Both the position numbers and the translations under genes were made by a program. The notes under the pieces were generated by a model. That model was not told the DNA's origin. It did not search any database and saw nothing but the letters and a program-made list of their open reading frames with translations. Shown here one piece after another: positions 45,144 through 56,235 of a DNA stretch of 64,000 bases. Numbering within the stretch: position 1 is the stretch's first letter; every line of letters begins with the position of its first letter. Source of the DNA: Opeltia flavorubescens (taxonomy: Eukaryota; Ascomycota; Lecanoromycetes; Teloschistales; Teloschistaceae); assembly GCA_000442125.1 (NCBI GenBank), contig KE546972.1, positions 1,572,022-1,636,021 of the forward strand, given 5' to 3'.

Positions 45144-46503
45144 ATGTATGAGACACGATACAGCGATGGTGGGTACAAGGCGGTTGTGGTGGCCTCAGTG
45201 CTGGTCCTGATGCAATTCATCATGCTTTTTGGTCGATACTATTCACGGCGATTGCAAAGGATCATGCTAGAGATCGATGACTTCGTTTTGTTGCTGGCAA
45301 CGGTACGTGACGATCAACTCATGGGATTTTTTTTTGGCTGACGAAGGACAGCTTTTTACCCTGGCTTTATGCGCAATTGGCATTACCTGTAAGTCTCCTT
45401 GAGTGTGGTAGGGATACTGTCCAAGTCCGTTCCTGACAGGTGCAGTTCCGAGGATCGCACACGCAGTACATGGCCCGAACCCAGCAGCTGAAGAGTCCTT
45501 AGCCGACGTTAAGCTTGTACAAGCGGTAAGGCTTGGAGATTTCCTCCTTTCGTTTCCTCTGTGCTGATGTGTGCAGAGTTTTATTTCGTGGATGGCGCTG
45601 TACGGAGCTGCTGTTGCCTTGTCCAAGGGCGCCATCCTTTTGCTTTATTTGCGAGTTTTCACTAAAGCCAATCGGAAATTTACCATGGCGGCATATGTGA
45701 TTGGGTTCGTTGTCGCTGTTACGGGAATTGCAACGACTATCGGCTCGATCTTCCAGTGCACGCCAATCGCACGCAACTGGGATAACAATAGAATGGGTAC
45801 ATGCATCGACAAGGCAGAATTTGCGCGGTTCACTGCCATTCCCAACGTCATCACTGGCTTTGCGATGCTGATCTTGCCTCTACCAATGGTATGGCAACTG
45901 AATGTCACAATTCAACAGAAGGTGGCGCTCACAGCAACCTTTCTCCATGGCGTAATGTGAGTACCTGATATTACTCGTTATTGCAGGGCCAATGCTAAGA
46001 TTTTGCAAGTGGTTTCGCTGCCAGCGTTGCTCGGCTCGTGATACTTTTCGAACATGGACAGGCAAGCGACAACGGTATGCTGCTTTTGTCCTCCCCTTTA
46101 CTTTACCTTTCATTCGTACTCATCTGCCACAGCGTTGGAAATCTCAATATGGACGCTCGTCGAACCCAGCAATTATATCATCGTAGCCTGTTTACCCACC
46201 TTGAGGCCAATCCTTCTCAAAATCCTACCGGCTTCCTTCTTCCTCCTAACAAATAACCGCAAGAGTAAATCATACTCACCTATCAAGATCTCCTGGCCAA
46301 AGGGTCGAGCCACCCCAAAGATCACACTGGCTTCGGCAGATATCCATGGTCCCAGCCATTTGACTGGACCTTGGGATGGGTCCAGGGTGACTTGTGATGA
46401 CTTAGAAGCCAATAATGTGACATTGCAGGAGAAATCAACGGATAAGGGTGTTTCGCAGAATATAAGAGAGATAACTACACCATCGCCGAAGTTCATGGAG
46501 TGA
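45144..46503 (+). CDS. Pth11/SAT4-like seven-helix membrane protein (fungal rhodopsin-like domain)
   Basis: Exons 45144-45302, 45352-45388, 45446-45525, 45577-45956, 46010-46074 and 46133-46503 join to 363 residues. Features of the fungal rhodopsin-like family: an N-terminal helix (VVASVLVLMQFIMLFGRYYSRR), then EIDDFVLLLAT, a helix with ALSKGAILLLYLRVF, FQCTPIARNWD with the conserved Cys, ITGFAMLILPLPMVWQL, ASVARLVILFEHG, and WTLVEPSNYIIVACLPTLRPIL. About 100 hydrophilic residues follow. Related proteins are plasma-membrane sensors or unknown. The fourth intron ends at AAG (46009), the only acceptor that restores ASVARL. Unlike many family members it has no CFEM domain before the helices. Confidence 0.88.
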
Positions 46504-47657
46504 AAGGAGTTCGAGGCAAGGGTTAAAGTAGTAACGCTTTAAAAGGTATGAAATCGATGTTGAGTAGCCGAAGAGGTTACGGTGATGTATATATGTGTGT
46601 ATGAGTATATGATCTTTTAGACTTGTATTGACAGTCGCATATTTATCCTAAGCAGGTCGTTATCAGCAGCTTATGCGGTGATTATTGGGACAAGACGTTG
46701 CGACCTAACATTGCGGCCTCTCCAACAATCGCCAAAATGGAAATTTTTTCACCAACGTCTCCTTCTCGTCAACGACCTTTTTCTCCCGCCAGCTAAGACT
46801 TTTCTATTTTCCTTCCTTCAGACACCTTTCATACACATTTACCTGATTTCTTGGCGTCAATGGAAAGCTTCTCCAACCAGATATTCCGGTCATGGTTCTT
46901 CCACGTGCTTCCTATCTGATTTGGCGCGCTAGCAAGTTTTCCCCATGATTTGTCATTCCCTGAATCAGCTGTGCAGAATTCCTCTAGTCCTTCCGATTAC
47001 TCTGTTTGATGATATGGATTCAAAGGAAGATGCTCTTGGTCATTATGATGATTGACGTATTAAATCTTGCTTGTTTGACAGCTTGTTTTGTTCTGTGATG
47101 TATGTGGTATTTATTTGAAATTTGTTTGTTACTGGGAGTCAAGCCTTAGAAGGGTGCACGTGTTACCGTGGTGGAAGCGTGGTCTGGAAACGTGGTTATC
47201 TATCGCATGAGAACGTTCTCTGCTTTCTAGGATGTGTTTTTGTCTTAATTCTCTCAACAGCCCTATCCTGGTGCTTGGTTCCGAATAAAGACGCCTACTT
47301 ACCACAAACTCTCTTCCTTTTTCTTGTTTCCACCTGCTGTTCAAAAATTCTGTCTTTTGCGTATTTCTATTCTTGCAATCGTTTGCAACAGCGGACATAT
47401 TTTGAGACGCTCATTTCCACACGCTCTTTTCTATCAACTCTCACCACCAGCATTATCAATTTGAGGAATCCGAATATACAATATCTGCGTAGGAGTACCT
47501 TCCACCCTGAAACACTCACACAATAAATTTCAACGATCAGAAGCGGTTTGAAAAAAAAGAGACCTATCATCACCACCCACAAAGCCAACGCATCAACATC
47601 CGCCCGCCAGCCAGCCCCTTTCTACAACATCCACTCAGCTGCCAGACCCCTCACTCA
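46504..47657. promoter_or_regulatory. Long upstream region and probable leader of the 663-residue disordered protein gene
   Basis: About 1.15 kb with no gene I can support. The last 400 bases are CT- and CA-rich (for example TCTATCAACTCTCACCACCA near 47430), typical of a fungal 5' leader. A short upstream open frame (47122-47526, 134 codons) lies in it but lacks recognisable features. Confidence 0.45.
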
Positions 47658-49649
47658 ATGGAAATGGGAACCCTCTGTTCCAAACCCCTCTGCCCGCGCT
47701 CAAAATGCTGCAAGCGCAAATTCCCCTTTGGAACTCACACTCTATCTTGCAAACGCATTAAATATACTCCTGTCTCTCAGGTCGAGCCTGATGATCCTCC
47801 TGCTACGGCTACGACTGCGGATACGGCTGTTGCTACTGCTGTTGTCGATAATATTATCAATAATAGCAATAAGAAAAGGGGCCATGATGCTTCTGCAACT
47901 CCCCATGGAGGAGGAGGATCAAGAGACGATAATAACAGCAGGACAGAAGGAAGGGATTCCAGCGACTCCACCCCACATTCCCTCCACCGCTCCAACGCCA
48001 TCCGCCGCGCCCGCTCCCATTCGCATTCCCACTCTTCAACCTCCCCGCATCCGCTCACACCACCGAATTCGGGACTAAGGGTCAGGAACGTTACGCCTTC
48101 GCCCCCGAGACCGAGCTCCATTGTTCCGACACCCCCGCCGGCGCTGGTGCTGAATTATAGCTATGGCAGCACGCCGGATACGATGAGGACGGAGCTTTCC
48201 TACCGTTCTACGGCGCAAACTTCCGCATCACCATCATCATACGCATCCCCTCCTACTACCACTTCCCCACCTCCTCCTTCTCGTCACCATATAACAGGGA
48301 GTTTGAACTTCCACGGCAGAGCAAGTCCAGGCTTAACCTCCCATCCCCCCAATAATTTAATTCGCCCGACGACGGCAGCTACACCCATGCCCTCCTCATC
48401 GCCCTCTTCTCCATTTTCAAGGGGGGAAAGGTGTTCTGCTGATCCGACTAGTCCATGTGCGAGACGGTACGCTATGCAACGAAATCGCGACCAGCAGAGG
48501 GAGGAGGGAAGCGAATATCGCGAGAGGGTTAGGGAGAGGGAATACCGGGAAAGAGAGAGGCAGTATTTCGTGAGGGTTAGGGAGAGGGAAATGAGGGAGA
48601 GGGAAAGTCAGCAGCAGCAGCACCAGCACCAGCACCAGCAGCGAAGAGGAACCCTCTACGTCGTTGACGGGGAGGTCATCGGTGGCGGGGAGGTGGTTGG
48701 TGGGGGAGCAAGTACAGGCGATAACGGGAATGGAGAGGGAGGAGTAGCAGCAGGGACTCCACGCTTAGAGTTAAGATGGATAGACGCCCTCCGTGCTCCT
48801 GGTGCGGGCGGGTATAGGACCGTCGTTGATGTGGTTGAGGAGAGGAGGAGTGGGAGGTTGGTTGTTGTTAATGGGGACTCTCCTGCTGGGAATGCACACA
48901 GAAGGGAAGGAAGAGAAGGAAGAGAAGGGAGGAATGTGGTTCCGACTTCGCCCCTCAGCGGACGAGGTATGGGAAATGGGTTTGGAGATGAGGGTACAGA
49001 AGAGCGAACAAAGCAGCAGCAGAATGGCAACAACAACAATATATTCATCCCCTCCCCCAGCGGTGAACCTACCCAACGAGCGCATGAGGAAGACGCCATC
49101 GAGAAAAAGAAGAAGCAGCAGCCTAATCATAATAACTTCCTCACGCCTATACGTAGGAAACCAGTCCCATCATCTACCACTACATCAACCGATACGTCAA
49201 CACCTAGTGAGGTCGATACCCCTACTCCGACTCCGCTGTTCTTTCAGCGGAGGAAGAAGGTTATGGGGAGGGGGGCTATCCCTGATTTTTCGGAAGCGGG
49301 GAGGGAAGGGGTGAATGGAAACACGGTTACGGAGAAGGAACTTTTGGATGAAGTTGCGGATGCGAAGAGGATTTTGGAGGGGAGGGATAAGGTTGGTAGG
49401 GGTGGGGATGGGGATGATGATGAAGGTCAGAATCGAAATGAGAATGGAGATTTGGAGACGAGGGAGGAGGATGAGGAGGAGGAGAGGAAGGTTAATGGAG
49501 TAGACATGGAGACGAAAGTGGAGGCGCTCGATGAGAAGGATGCAACACGAGAAGAGGAAACCCAAGGAGATGAAGATCAAGATATGGATTGGTTCTGGGC
49601 CGATGAACATGGTGTACTACGCTACGCGCGCCATCGTCTTTGGGACTAG
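47658..49649 (+). CDS. Large disordered protein with an N-terminal Cys cluster, unknown function
   Basis: A single exon of 663 residues. I do not recognise a family. The first 32 residues hold six Cys (MEMGTLCSKPLCPRSKCC, then Cys at about 19 and 31), a spacing that could bind zinc. The rest is Ser/Pro/Thr/Asn-rich, then Arg/Glu-rich (REREYRERERQYFVRVRE, about 285-305), with a QQQHQHQHQQ run, a Gly-rich segment, and an acidic C-terminus that ends in a short ordered-looking piece (DWFWADEHGVLRYARHRLWD). That tail resembles the tryptophan-rich ends of some hypothetical ascomycete proteins, but this is an impression only. The reading frame is open throughout with a codon bias like neighbouring genes, so it is probably real. 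Confidence 0.7.
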   Translation: MEMGTLCSKPLCPRSKCCKRKFPFGTHTLSCKRIKYTPVSQVEPDDPPATATTADTAVATAVVDNIINNSNKKRGHDASATPHGGGGSRDDNNSRTEGRDSSDSTPHSLHRSNAIRRARSHSHSHSSTSPHPLTPPNSGLRVRNVTPSPPRPSSIVPTPPPALVLNYSYGSTPDTMRTELSYRSTAQTSASPSSYASPPTTTSPPPPSRHHITGSLNFHGRASPGLTSHPPNNLIRPTTAATPMPSSSPSSPFSRGERCSADPTSPCARRYAMQRNRDQQREEGSEYRERVREREYRERERQYFVRVREREMRERESQQQQHQHQHQQRRGTLYVVDGEVIGGGEVVGGGASTGDNGNGEGGVAAGTPRLELRWIDALRAPGAGGYRTVVDVVEERRSGRLVVVNGDSPAGNAHRREGREGREGRNVVPTSPLSGRGMGNGFGDEGTEERTKQQQNGNNNNIFIPSPSGEPTQRAHEEDAIEKKKKQQPNHNNFLTPIRRKPVPSSTTTSTDTSTPSEVDTPTPTPLFFQRRKKVMGRGAIPDFSEAGREGVNGNTVTEKELLDEVADAKRILEGRDKVGRGGDGDDDEGQNRNENGDLETREEDEEEERKVNGVDMETKVEALDEKDATREEETQGDEDQDMDWFWADEHGVLRYARHRLWD

Positions 49650-51012
49650 AATTTTGGGTATTTCCGGGAATTTTCTTCCACGTAGGTTATTTGAAAGATT
49701 AAATTTGAGAGAATTAGCGTTTCGGGATGTTTTTGCCCCGCTCCACTGATTGTTTCAGCGATGGCTTGGGCGTGAAGGCCCGTTGATTCCTTTCAACCTC
49801 CCTGCTAGAGAGCGGATGGGATCGGATTGGGGATTAAAGGTTTTCCTTCATATTTTTTTGGTTTGTGCTGGCGAAGAAGGGGTAGTTGTAGATTACTCTG
49901 CTTGTGAAAAATTTTCTGCGTATCCAGCGTCGATTATGCGTTATTATTTTCCAAGGGATTTTCGAAGCGAAAGTTTGAAGGGGGGAAAAACAACAATACT
50001 CAAAGCTTTACCTCTGATTTTTATCATCATCGTAGAAGATTAAGGTCTTACACAAAACACATCTAATTCAATCACATCATGCCCATCGCCAAGAAAAAAA
50101 TTCGGAGAGTTAGAAAAAAAAAAGATATTATAGATGGGGGATTCAAGCTGACTCATCCCCATCCCCTCCCCCCCTATCCCATTTCGAAACATTCCCATCA
50201 TGCGAGTCATCGAGAAAAATAAAAACCCGACGTCAATGACAAAACTCGGAGATAGCTCCGCTTCGTTTAGTAGCGTCGCTTCCTTAGGGTGGGGTTTTTG
50301 GGGGAAAAAGAAATGGGCAATTCATTCTGTAAATCGCAATCATGGTCACTTTACACATTTCCTCACTACCCCTACCTTGTACAATAATGGTTGCGAGTTC
50401 CAGTAATACATACGATTCCGGTATCCGAAAGTTGCATCTCTCTCTCTCTCTCTCTCGCGAAGGTGAAGAAGGTCGTGCATTTCTCAGGGACTTTCTCAGG
50501 GTCCGGGTCACCATGCAGGGCGGCATTACATTTGATTTTCTTTCCCCCCTCCACGTGCGATTGGGACTGGGTATCTGTGAAAATTCTTTACTCTTGTGTG
50601 TGATTTTCTTTTGTTAATTTGCTCTATCTATCCCATCATTTAGCTCTTTTTCTCTTTCTATAATCAAGGTGGGAAAGAAGCCATGACGTGCTGTTCTTTC
50701 ACAGGACATTTCATCTTTTGAATTGAGGTTGGGGAAAAATTTCACGTCCAGTGACAGATCCAGATACCGATCTGGTTAATTATGCCTTTTCGTTTGGGTG
50801 GCATGACCAACACTATAGATGGCGGCCACACAGCTGTGCAGCCATGGGATGATAAGAAAAGAAATCCGCCATTTCGTGCCAAAAGCACGCTGGGTATCAT
50901 GAATGGAAAAAAAAAGTCGCTGTGCACTGAGCGCCAGAATGTGCAAGTCGGGTTGGGTCCCTGCCGGTATTAAAGCCATGAACAAGTTTTCGGATGCACA
51001 TGGTCGGTCGGC
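49650..51012. other. Intergenic between convergent disordered-protein and Zn2Cys6 genes
   Basis: 3' sequence of two converging genes. It contains a TC microsatellite at 50437-50456. Short open frames cluster around it on both strands because the repeat has no stops. No gene or RNA recognised. Confidence 0.5.
50437..50456. repeat. (TC)10 microsatellite
   Basis: Ten uninterrupted TC dinucleotides in an intergenic region. Confidence 0.9.
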
Positions 51013-53328
51013 TCATTCATTCAACAAGGCCTTGATTTGCAGCTGCTTCTCACTCCCGGACGGCACCCTAGTTGATAGCGGCGACGGGGGGCGGTCCGGG
51101 CTGTCGACCACCCGCTCCCACATACCTGGCCATTCTTCCGCTACATTGTCGGCGACGTGCCGTATGCTCTGGTCTACCGGCTGTTTGTAATCCAAACGTG
51201 TACATGCATCCAGGATGTCGTCCATCCCATAATTACCCAGCTGGCCAGTCAAGGTTTCGATATTGGCCGGCAGATGTACTTCACACTCCAGTGCTGTACG
51301 TCGATAGAGTTCCTGCAATGGCCCACAGAGAGCGAACCCGGCACTGGCCTGCTGGAGCAGGCCAAGACAGAATTCCACAACCTTGGACGCTGCTGGTTCA
51401 CCGGGCGAGTAGCGGATTAGAGTATCCCCAATATGGACGATGCAGAAAAAGATGAGAGGCATCGAGTATCGAGCCGAATACAGTCGCCTAGCGTGCTCCA
51501 AAATTTCGATGCCCTGTTGCGCGTGCTCGACAACCAAACGTTCGAGCTCCTGGAGGTTAGCACCTCCGAAAAAGCCGCTTTGCAGCACTGGTGTTAGATG
51601 TTGAAGAACAGCGACGTGGTATTGGACACTACCGATGCTTCAGTGAAGTTCCGATCATAATTGAGCTTACGGGGCTATACTGCAAGAAGAGAATGTGTGG
51701 GAGGGGCTGTGCTTCTTCATCCACCGCCTCAAGTATGAAAGGCAGGTCTTCTTTCCAATCCAGGTATCGACGATAGAGGGTCAGGACAGCTTCTGCGGTT
51801 ACGACGCCTCGCAGACCACAGTAGAGATTAAGACTCTCATGGATTATCCGGAACAGGGCAGCTTGATGGCAAGCGGTCAAGATGGCATGCGAAGGACGCA
51901 CAGGTAATTTTCGCTGATCACCATTGAACCGGTAAAAGCGCCACACCGTATGATTGGCATTTGGATCAACGTGCCGAAACTGAGGTATATGTGGGAGTTC
52001 GGGTGCATATAGCTTCTGATATGTGATACCTGTGGACGACCTAGGTGGATCGGTCAGCATCGAATAAACCAGGCCGGTACGGAGATTTGTACGTATTCAG
52101 TGTTTGAATTCCCCACAAGGATATTTCCCGAGCTCTGGGTGACTGCCCGTCGAGCTCGGCTGCCTTTATGAATTCTACCGAAGCTCTCAAATAGCCCATC
52201 GCGTTTCGAGCTTTCCCGGAGCTAAGTTCGGCGAGATACATGACTGCAAGAGCTTGAACCGAGCACAAGGCCAGATAGTTTTCCGGTCGAAGCCCCTTCC
52301 GAGCTTGATTCATGAAGCCGTTGCTCAATGTTTCAATATCTCCCTCGCCATCGGTGTCTTTTTGATCTATGAGATGACATGCCATTGCGCAAATGGCGTT
52401 GACGAGAGCAGAAGAACAGTATGTGTCGCTATTGGTCTCGTAGCTGTGACGGAAGTCGGGTTCGCTAAACAACATGTGGACAGGGTGAACCCAGGTAAAA
52501 TACAGGTCGAACAGGTGCCCAAGAAGAGTCTGGCTAGAACTGACCGTCGTCCATCCGGTCTGCAGGGTATCTGCCTCCTTACTCTGACGGTAGCCGTCAT
52601 CTCGTCGCAATGATTCTTCGAAAGCACTAACAAGCTCGATCAGACCATGCGTACTGTCTTCGACTCGGCTCATATGAGGTCGAATGGGCTGCTGCTGGGT
52701 GAGCCAGTTGGCAATCGCCTGAGTCGTCTCCCCAGCGCGCAGTCTCTTGATGATCTCGCGGTCGTGGCCATTCCTACCGATGGTTTCGAGAACAATCCTC
52801 TGCCAATGGTGTGAGTCTTCGAGATCTTGCGTTCTCTCCTGCAAATTCGAGGCCGCACTCGAGACCTCCTCGTTCAAGGTTTGCAAGCGAGTGTTGTCTC
52901 TCCGAAGGTCGGCGATCTCCTCGAGTAGGGACTCTTTGTGGATCTTGGTATGAGGCTCGTACCGACAAGTGAAGCTTCGCAGGCGACAGCGAGAGCAGAT
53001 GTTTGGAGGCCGGCCATCACACTATTGCAGTCAAGCAAAAGAAACGGTCAGTCCTTCTGACCAGCGTCGGAATACCTCTAGGGGATGAACATAAGAAGAA
53101 CCTTGATGAACGACCGGACTTCCTTACCTTTTGCCGCGCTTTCCTACACTCAAGACAGGCAATGGCAGCGACGGAGCTAGGGGACCTTCGTTTGCGAGGA
53201 TGACCTTCTTGGCCGCCACTGTCTCCTTCGCCACTGGGATCACCACTTGTGGCGCTGGTGCTACCGCTCTGAAATGTGCCAGAGCTCGAGTCCTGGAGCG
53301 ATGGCCGAATCTCGCGGTAGGACGACAT
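51013..53328 (-). CDS. Zn2Cys6 transcription factor with fungal-specific regulatory domain
   Basis: Exons 53328-53128, 53021-52093, 52040-51681 and 51628-51013 on the minus strand join to 701 residues. The binuclear zinc cluster has Cys at 58, 61, 68, 76, 79 and 86 (CLECRKARQKC, then CSRCRLRSFTC); the first intron (106 nt) falls exactly between Lys67 and Cys68. A coiled-coil linker follows (LLEEIADLRRDNTRLQTLNEE, about 100-125), then the fungal-specific middle homology domain (GHLFDLYFTWVHPVHMLFSEPDF; LCSVQALAVMYLAEL). The third intron's donor (GTATAG) was chosen because it restores LPHILFLHVQYHVAVLQ, a usual stretch in this family. The start could instead be the ATG at 53361. It is a nuclear regulator with unknown targets. 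Confidence 0.9.
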
Positions 53329-54416
53329 GGTGAGAGCAGTGTGTCCTCCTACCGATAGCAATCCTATTCATTCGCACCACAAAAAGGGCCGAAACCTTCC
53401 TGGATTGGATCTCGAAAGCCTGGAACATTCGATGAGCTTAATCCGCAGAGGCATGCAGCTTGATGTTTCCATACAATGGTAAACTGTCCGATTACGAGGT
53501 CGTATGAAAAAGGGTGAAACGAAAGATTCATTAACGTCGTCAGTGGGTCGCCCGCATGGTACGGCATCCATCGCGACAATGGTCCGGTCCAGTAGCATCA
53601 CTTCAACCACTTTACCTTAACTGGTTTGGTGTCAACAATTATTGTTGATAACCCCACACCGTTTGGCGGCAGCTAGAATTACCTTTGAGCGGAGTTACGT
53701 CCGCACCACAAAGCCACACCTAGGTGGACCACTTCGATCATAGAGGAAGAATTAGGTTGAAGCAAGATATTTGATTGGACCTCCTCTGCGATGACTAGCC
53801 TTATTCCGTACGTACTCGTACGATCTTCCCTCCCAAGATTGCCCGGATGCAATTTTGATACGACTCAGAATCGGTAACATATTACTGGTTATTTGAAATA
53901 GTCCATGACCGCGGAAGTACGGCCGTCGTGTTTCTACCCTACATCATTCTACATCATACTTGGTACTAAATCGTTCGATTGTCAAGTGCAACCCTTGGCG
54001 GCTAGCCAAAAAGAGACCAACTGTGGTAGAATCTGTACATCTGTTTAGTATACCACTCTTGAGGCTTTCAGTCTAGCGACTGATTGGCAGACAATCAATC
54101 ATGACTGCCGTTCTGGAATCTGACCTCGGAAGGGTCTAGCGAATGAAAGAAACGTCAATAAACCGCGGAAGCGCTAAGGACCCTGTAGATCTATCTACCT
54201 CGTACAACGCCAACCATACGAGTACCTACTTCGTACTTCTACCACGAAGCGGGGGCAACCCGCCTGCGTGACAGCGTGACAGCAGGCTAAAAAGGACAAG
54301 GATTTTTGATGGCAGACACCATAAAAAACACGTCATAGCCAGCATTCCTCCATTCAACGCGCATTATTCCAACACCCCTGATACCCAAATCTTGCTATCC
54401 AATTTTTGTAAATAGC
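53329..54416. promoter_or_regulatory. Bidirectional upstream region between the Zn2Cys6 and STEEP1-like genes
   Basis: About 1.1 kb between divergent start codons. No gene seen. Short repeats of CGTAC occur near 53806-53825 and GTGACAGC is duplicated near 54270-54285; their meaning is unknown. Confidence 0.5.
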
Positions 54417-54896
54417 ATGCCGTCGTCCCGTTCACCATCATCCCCTCGCCACACCGCGCCACACACCTACCACTGCCTCTGCTCCACACACCTTCTCACC
54501 ACGCCCTACGACATTGCCACCCTCCCCCAACGCCGCCATCCTTCCATCGACCAGGCGCGTATCCTCCCTTTGCCTTCCATCCCTCCTCCTCCTACAGCAC
54601 ACAACGATGACAACGACGAAATTGATCACGACCCAGTGAATCGGGGCACAGAGTTACTACCGTCACTTTTATCTCCGAACCTCAGACTGGCACGGAGACC
54701 GCTCGTGGTGCAGAGGGAGGATGGGTGGGAGAAACGGAGGATCTGGAGATGTGGGAGGTGTGGGCTTGGTGTTGGGTATGAGGTTGTGAGGGAGGAGGAG
54801 AGGGTTGGTGGGGTGGAAAAGGGGGATAAGGAGGTGCAGAAGGTGCTGTTTTTGCTGGAGGGAGGGCTTGTAGAGACGGGGAGGTGGGAGGATTGA
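54417..54896 (+). CDS. STEEP1 (CXorf56/UPF0428) family protein
   Basis: A single exon of 159 residues. The family signature is seen at the start (HTYHCLCSTHLLTTPYDIATLPQRR, about 16-40) and again later (REDGWEKRRIWRCGRCGLGVGYEV, about 99-122), with Cys pairs that probably bind zinc (CLC; CGRC). In animals STEEP1 helps STING leave the ER; homologues exist in plants and fungi without STING, so the basic role must be different or more general. An acidic insert (NDDNDEIDHD) separates the two blocks. It converges on the myosin light chain gene. Confidence 0.82.
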   Translation: MPSSRSPSSPRHTAPHTYHCLCSTHLLTTPYDIATLPQRRHPSIDQARILPLPSIPPPPTAHNDDNDEIDHDPVNRGTELLPSLLSPNLRLARRPLVVQREDGWEKRRIWRCGRCGLGVGYEVVREEERVGGVEKGDKEVQKVLFLLEGGLVETGRWED

Positions 54897-55222
54897 GGGA
54901 GAATTGGTTTTGTGGGGAGGGTTCACGCGGGTAGCAAGGAGATTACGTTGAAGGTGTTTGGGAAAAGCCTGACCCGTGGCCCTGGGGTTTATGAACGGTG
55001 TCGGATTAAGGAACTTGGACGCCTAGCATTGGGACAAAAGGATCTGAACGGGCATGCTTTGGGCTGCTATCTACATAGACCGAAGCTCACCTCCGCTCTT
55101 CCGTGTACAACGGCCGTTGCCCACTTAAAGGCCGGCGGCTAAAATCTCTCATTGTTGCGCCCATCCCAAAACGCCATAGGGTTCATACTGGAAAGGAGCC
55201 AGGAAATGATCAGTCGGTATAA
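54897..55222. other. Intergenic between convergent STEEP1-like and MLC1 genes
   Basis: 3' sequence of both neighbours. The open frame 54912-55142 has no recognisable domain. Confidence 0.5.
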
Positions 55223-55910
55223 TCAATTGGCGAGGATCGTCCTGACGAGCTCTGTGGAATTCGCATGTTAGCATTGGTCTCACCCGTAGAGATTAAAGAC
55301 TTCGTAGATCGAGCATACCAGTATAATTGATCTCCCCACTGCTCGTATCCACAGCCTTCAACAGCTCATCAACTTCCTCATCACTCATCTTCTCCCCCAG
55401 ATTCGTAAGAACTGTTCATCCCCACCGCGTCAGCCATCCTACCAAAAAAAACAACAAAACGCACGCAGATGGCTTCCACAGAAAAAGAAACATACCATAT
55501 CTCAACTGCCCCACCCCAATGAACCCCGTCATATCCTTATCAAAAACCTGAAACCCCCTACAATACTCCTCCGGCTCCCCCGGCTCCCTGAACCCGCCCG
55601 GCCGGTTCAACACCTTTTGGAATCTGTCGAAGTCGAAGTCTCCACCTACGGTACTTTCGAGCTCGGAGATTTCTGCGAGGGTGGGGTTTTGGCCGCAGGC
55701 GCGGAGGAGGTCCCCGAGGGAGGAGAGGGAGACGAGGCCCGAGCCACGCTTGTCGAAGAGGGAGAAGGCTTCTTTGTAGTTTGTTGATGCCTGGATTGGG
55801 AGGGGGTGGGTTAGTTGGGCTTTTTAAGGGGAGGGGAGGGGGAGGGATTTGGATGTGTGAGGAAGGGAGGTGATGGAAGTGTTATGGTTGTGAGAGGTCT
55901 GACTTACCAT
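55223..55910 (-). CDS. MLC1: Myosin essential light chain (Mlc1/Cdc4-type EF-hand protein)
   Basis: Four exons on the minus strand, 55910-55908, 55790-55496, 55411-55319 and 55251-55223, join to 139 residues. The first exon is the start codon alone, followed by a 117-nt intron. The protein has the calmodulin-like layout of essential light chains: [79 protein letters not shown] and INYTELVRTILAN. The EF-hand loops have lost several calcium ligands, as usual in this family. In yeasts Mlc1/Cdc4 binds IQ motifs of myosin II and V and IQGAP during cytokinesis. The gene diverges from the HAUS6 gene. Confidence 0.94.
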
Positions 55911-56235
55911 GGTAGCGATGTGTGAACAAATGCGTGTGCGTGAAGTTGGACTTTCGCACTTGGGAGCAAATTCTTGAGGGCGCGGCAATGGATTTTGGAA
56001 GAGCCTTCGATGTTTTCAACACGAGGCGCGTTGCCGGAGCGATGTTGCTGAGTCAGCAATTGACTTCGCGAAAACATGCCATTGTCATTTTGTGACGACG
56101 AAATTGTTCAATCAGTCTAATTGCACATAATCTTCAGCTACTATTGAGCTCGCAACATTGGATCGAGAATGTCCTCAGTTGATGGCTTGGAAGAGTGCAG
56201 TCAAAGGCGTCTAGCGAAGACGTTGCGCATCCACC
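55911..56235. promoter_or_regulatory. Bidirectional promoter between MLC1 and the HAUS6 gene
   Basis: 325 bp between divergent start codons, so both promoters lie here. No gene. Confidence 0.6.

Noticed and set aside
48700-49130. Long minus-strand frames opposite the 663-residue gene
   Set aside because: They are shadows caused by codon bias and repeats in the plus-strand gene.
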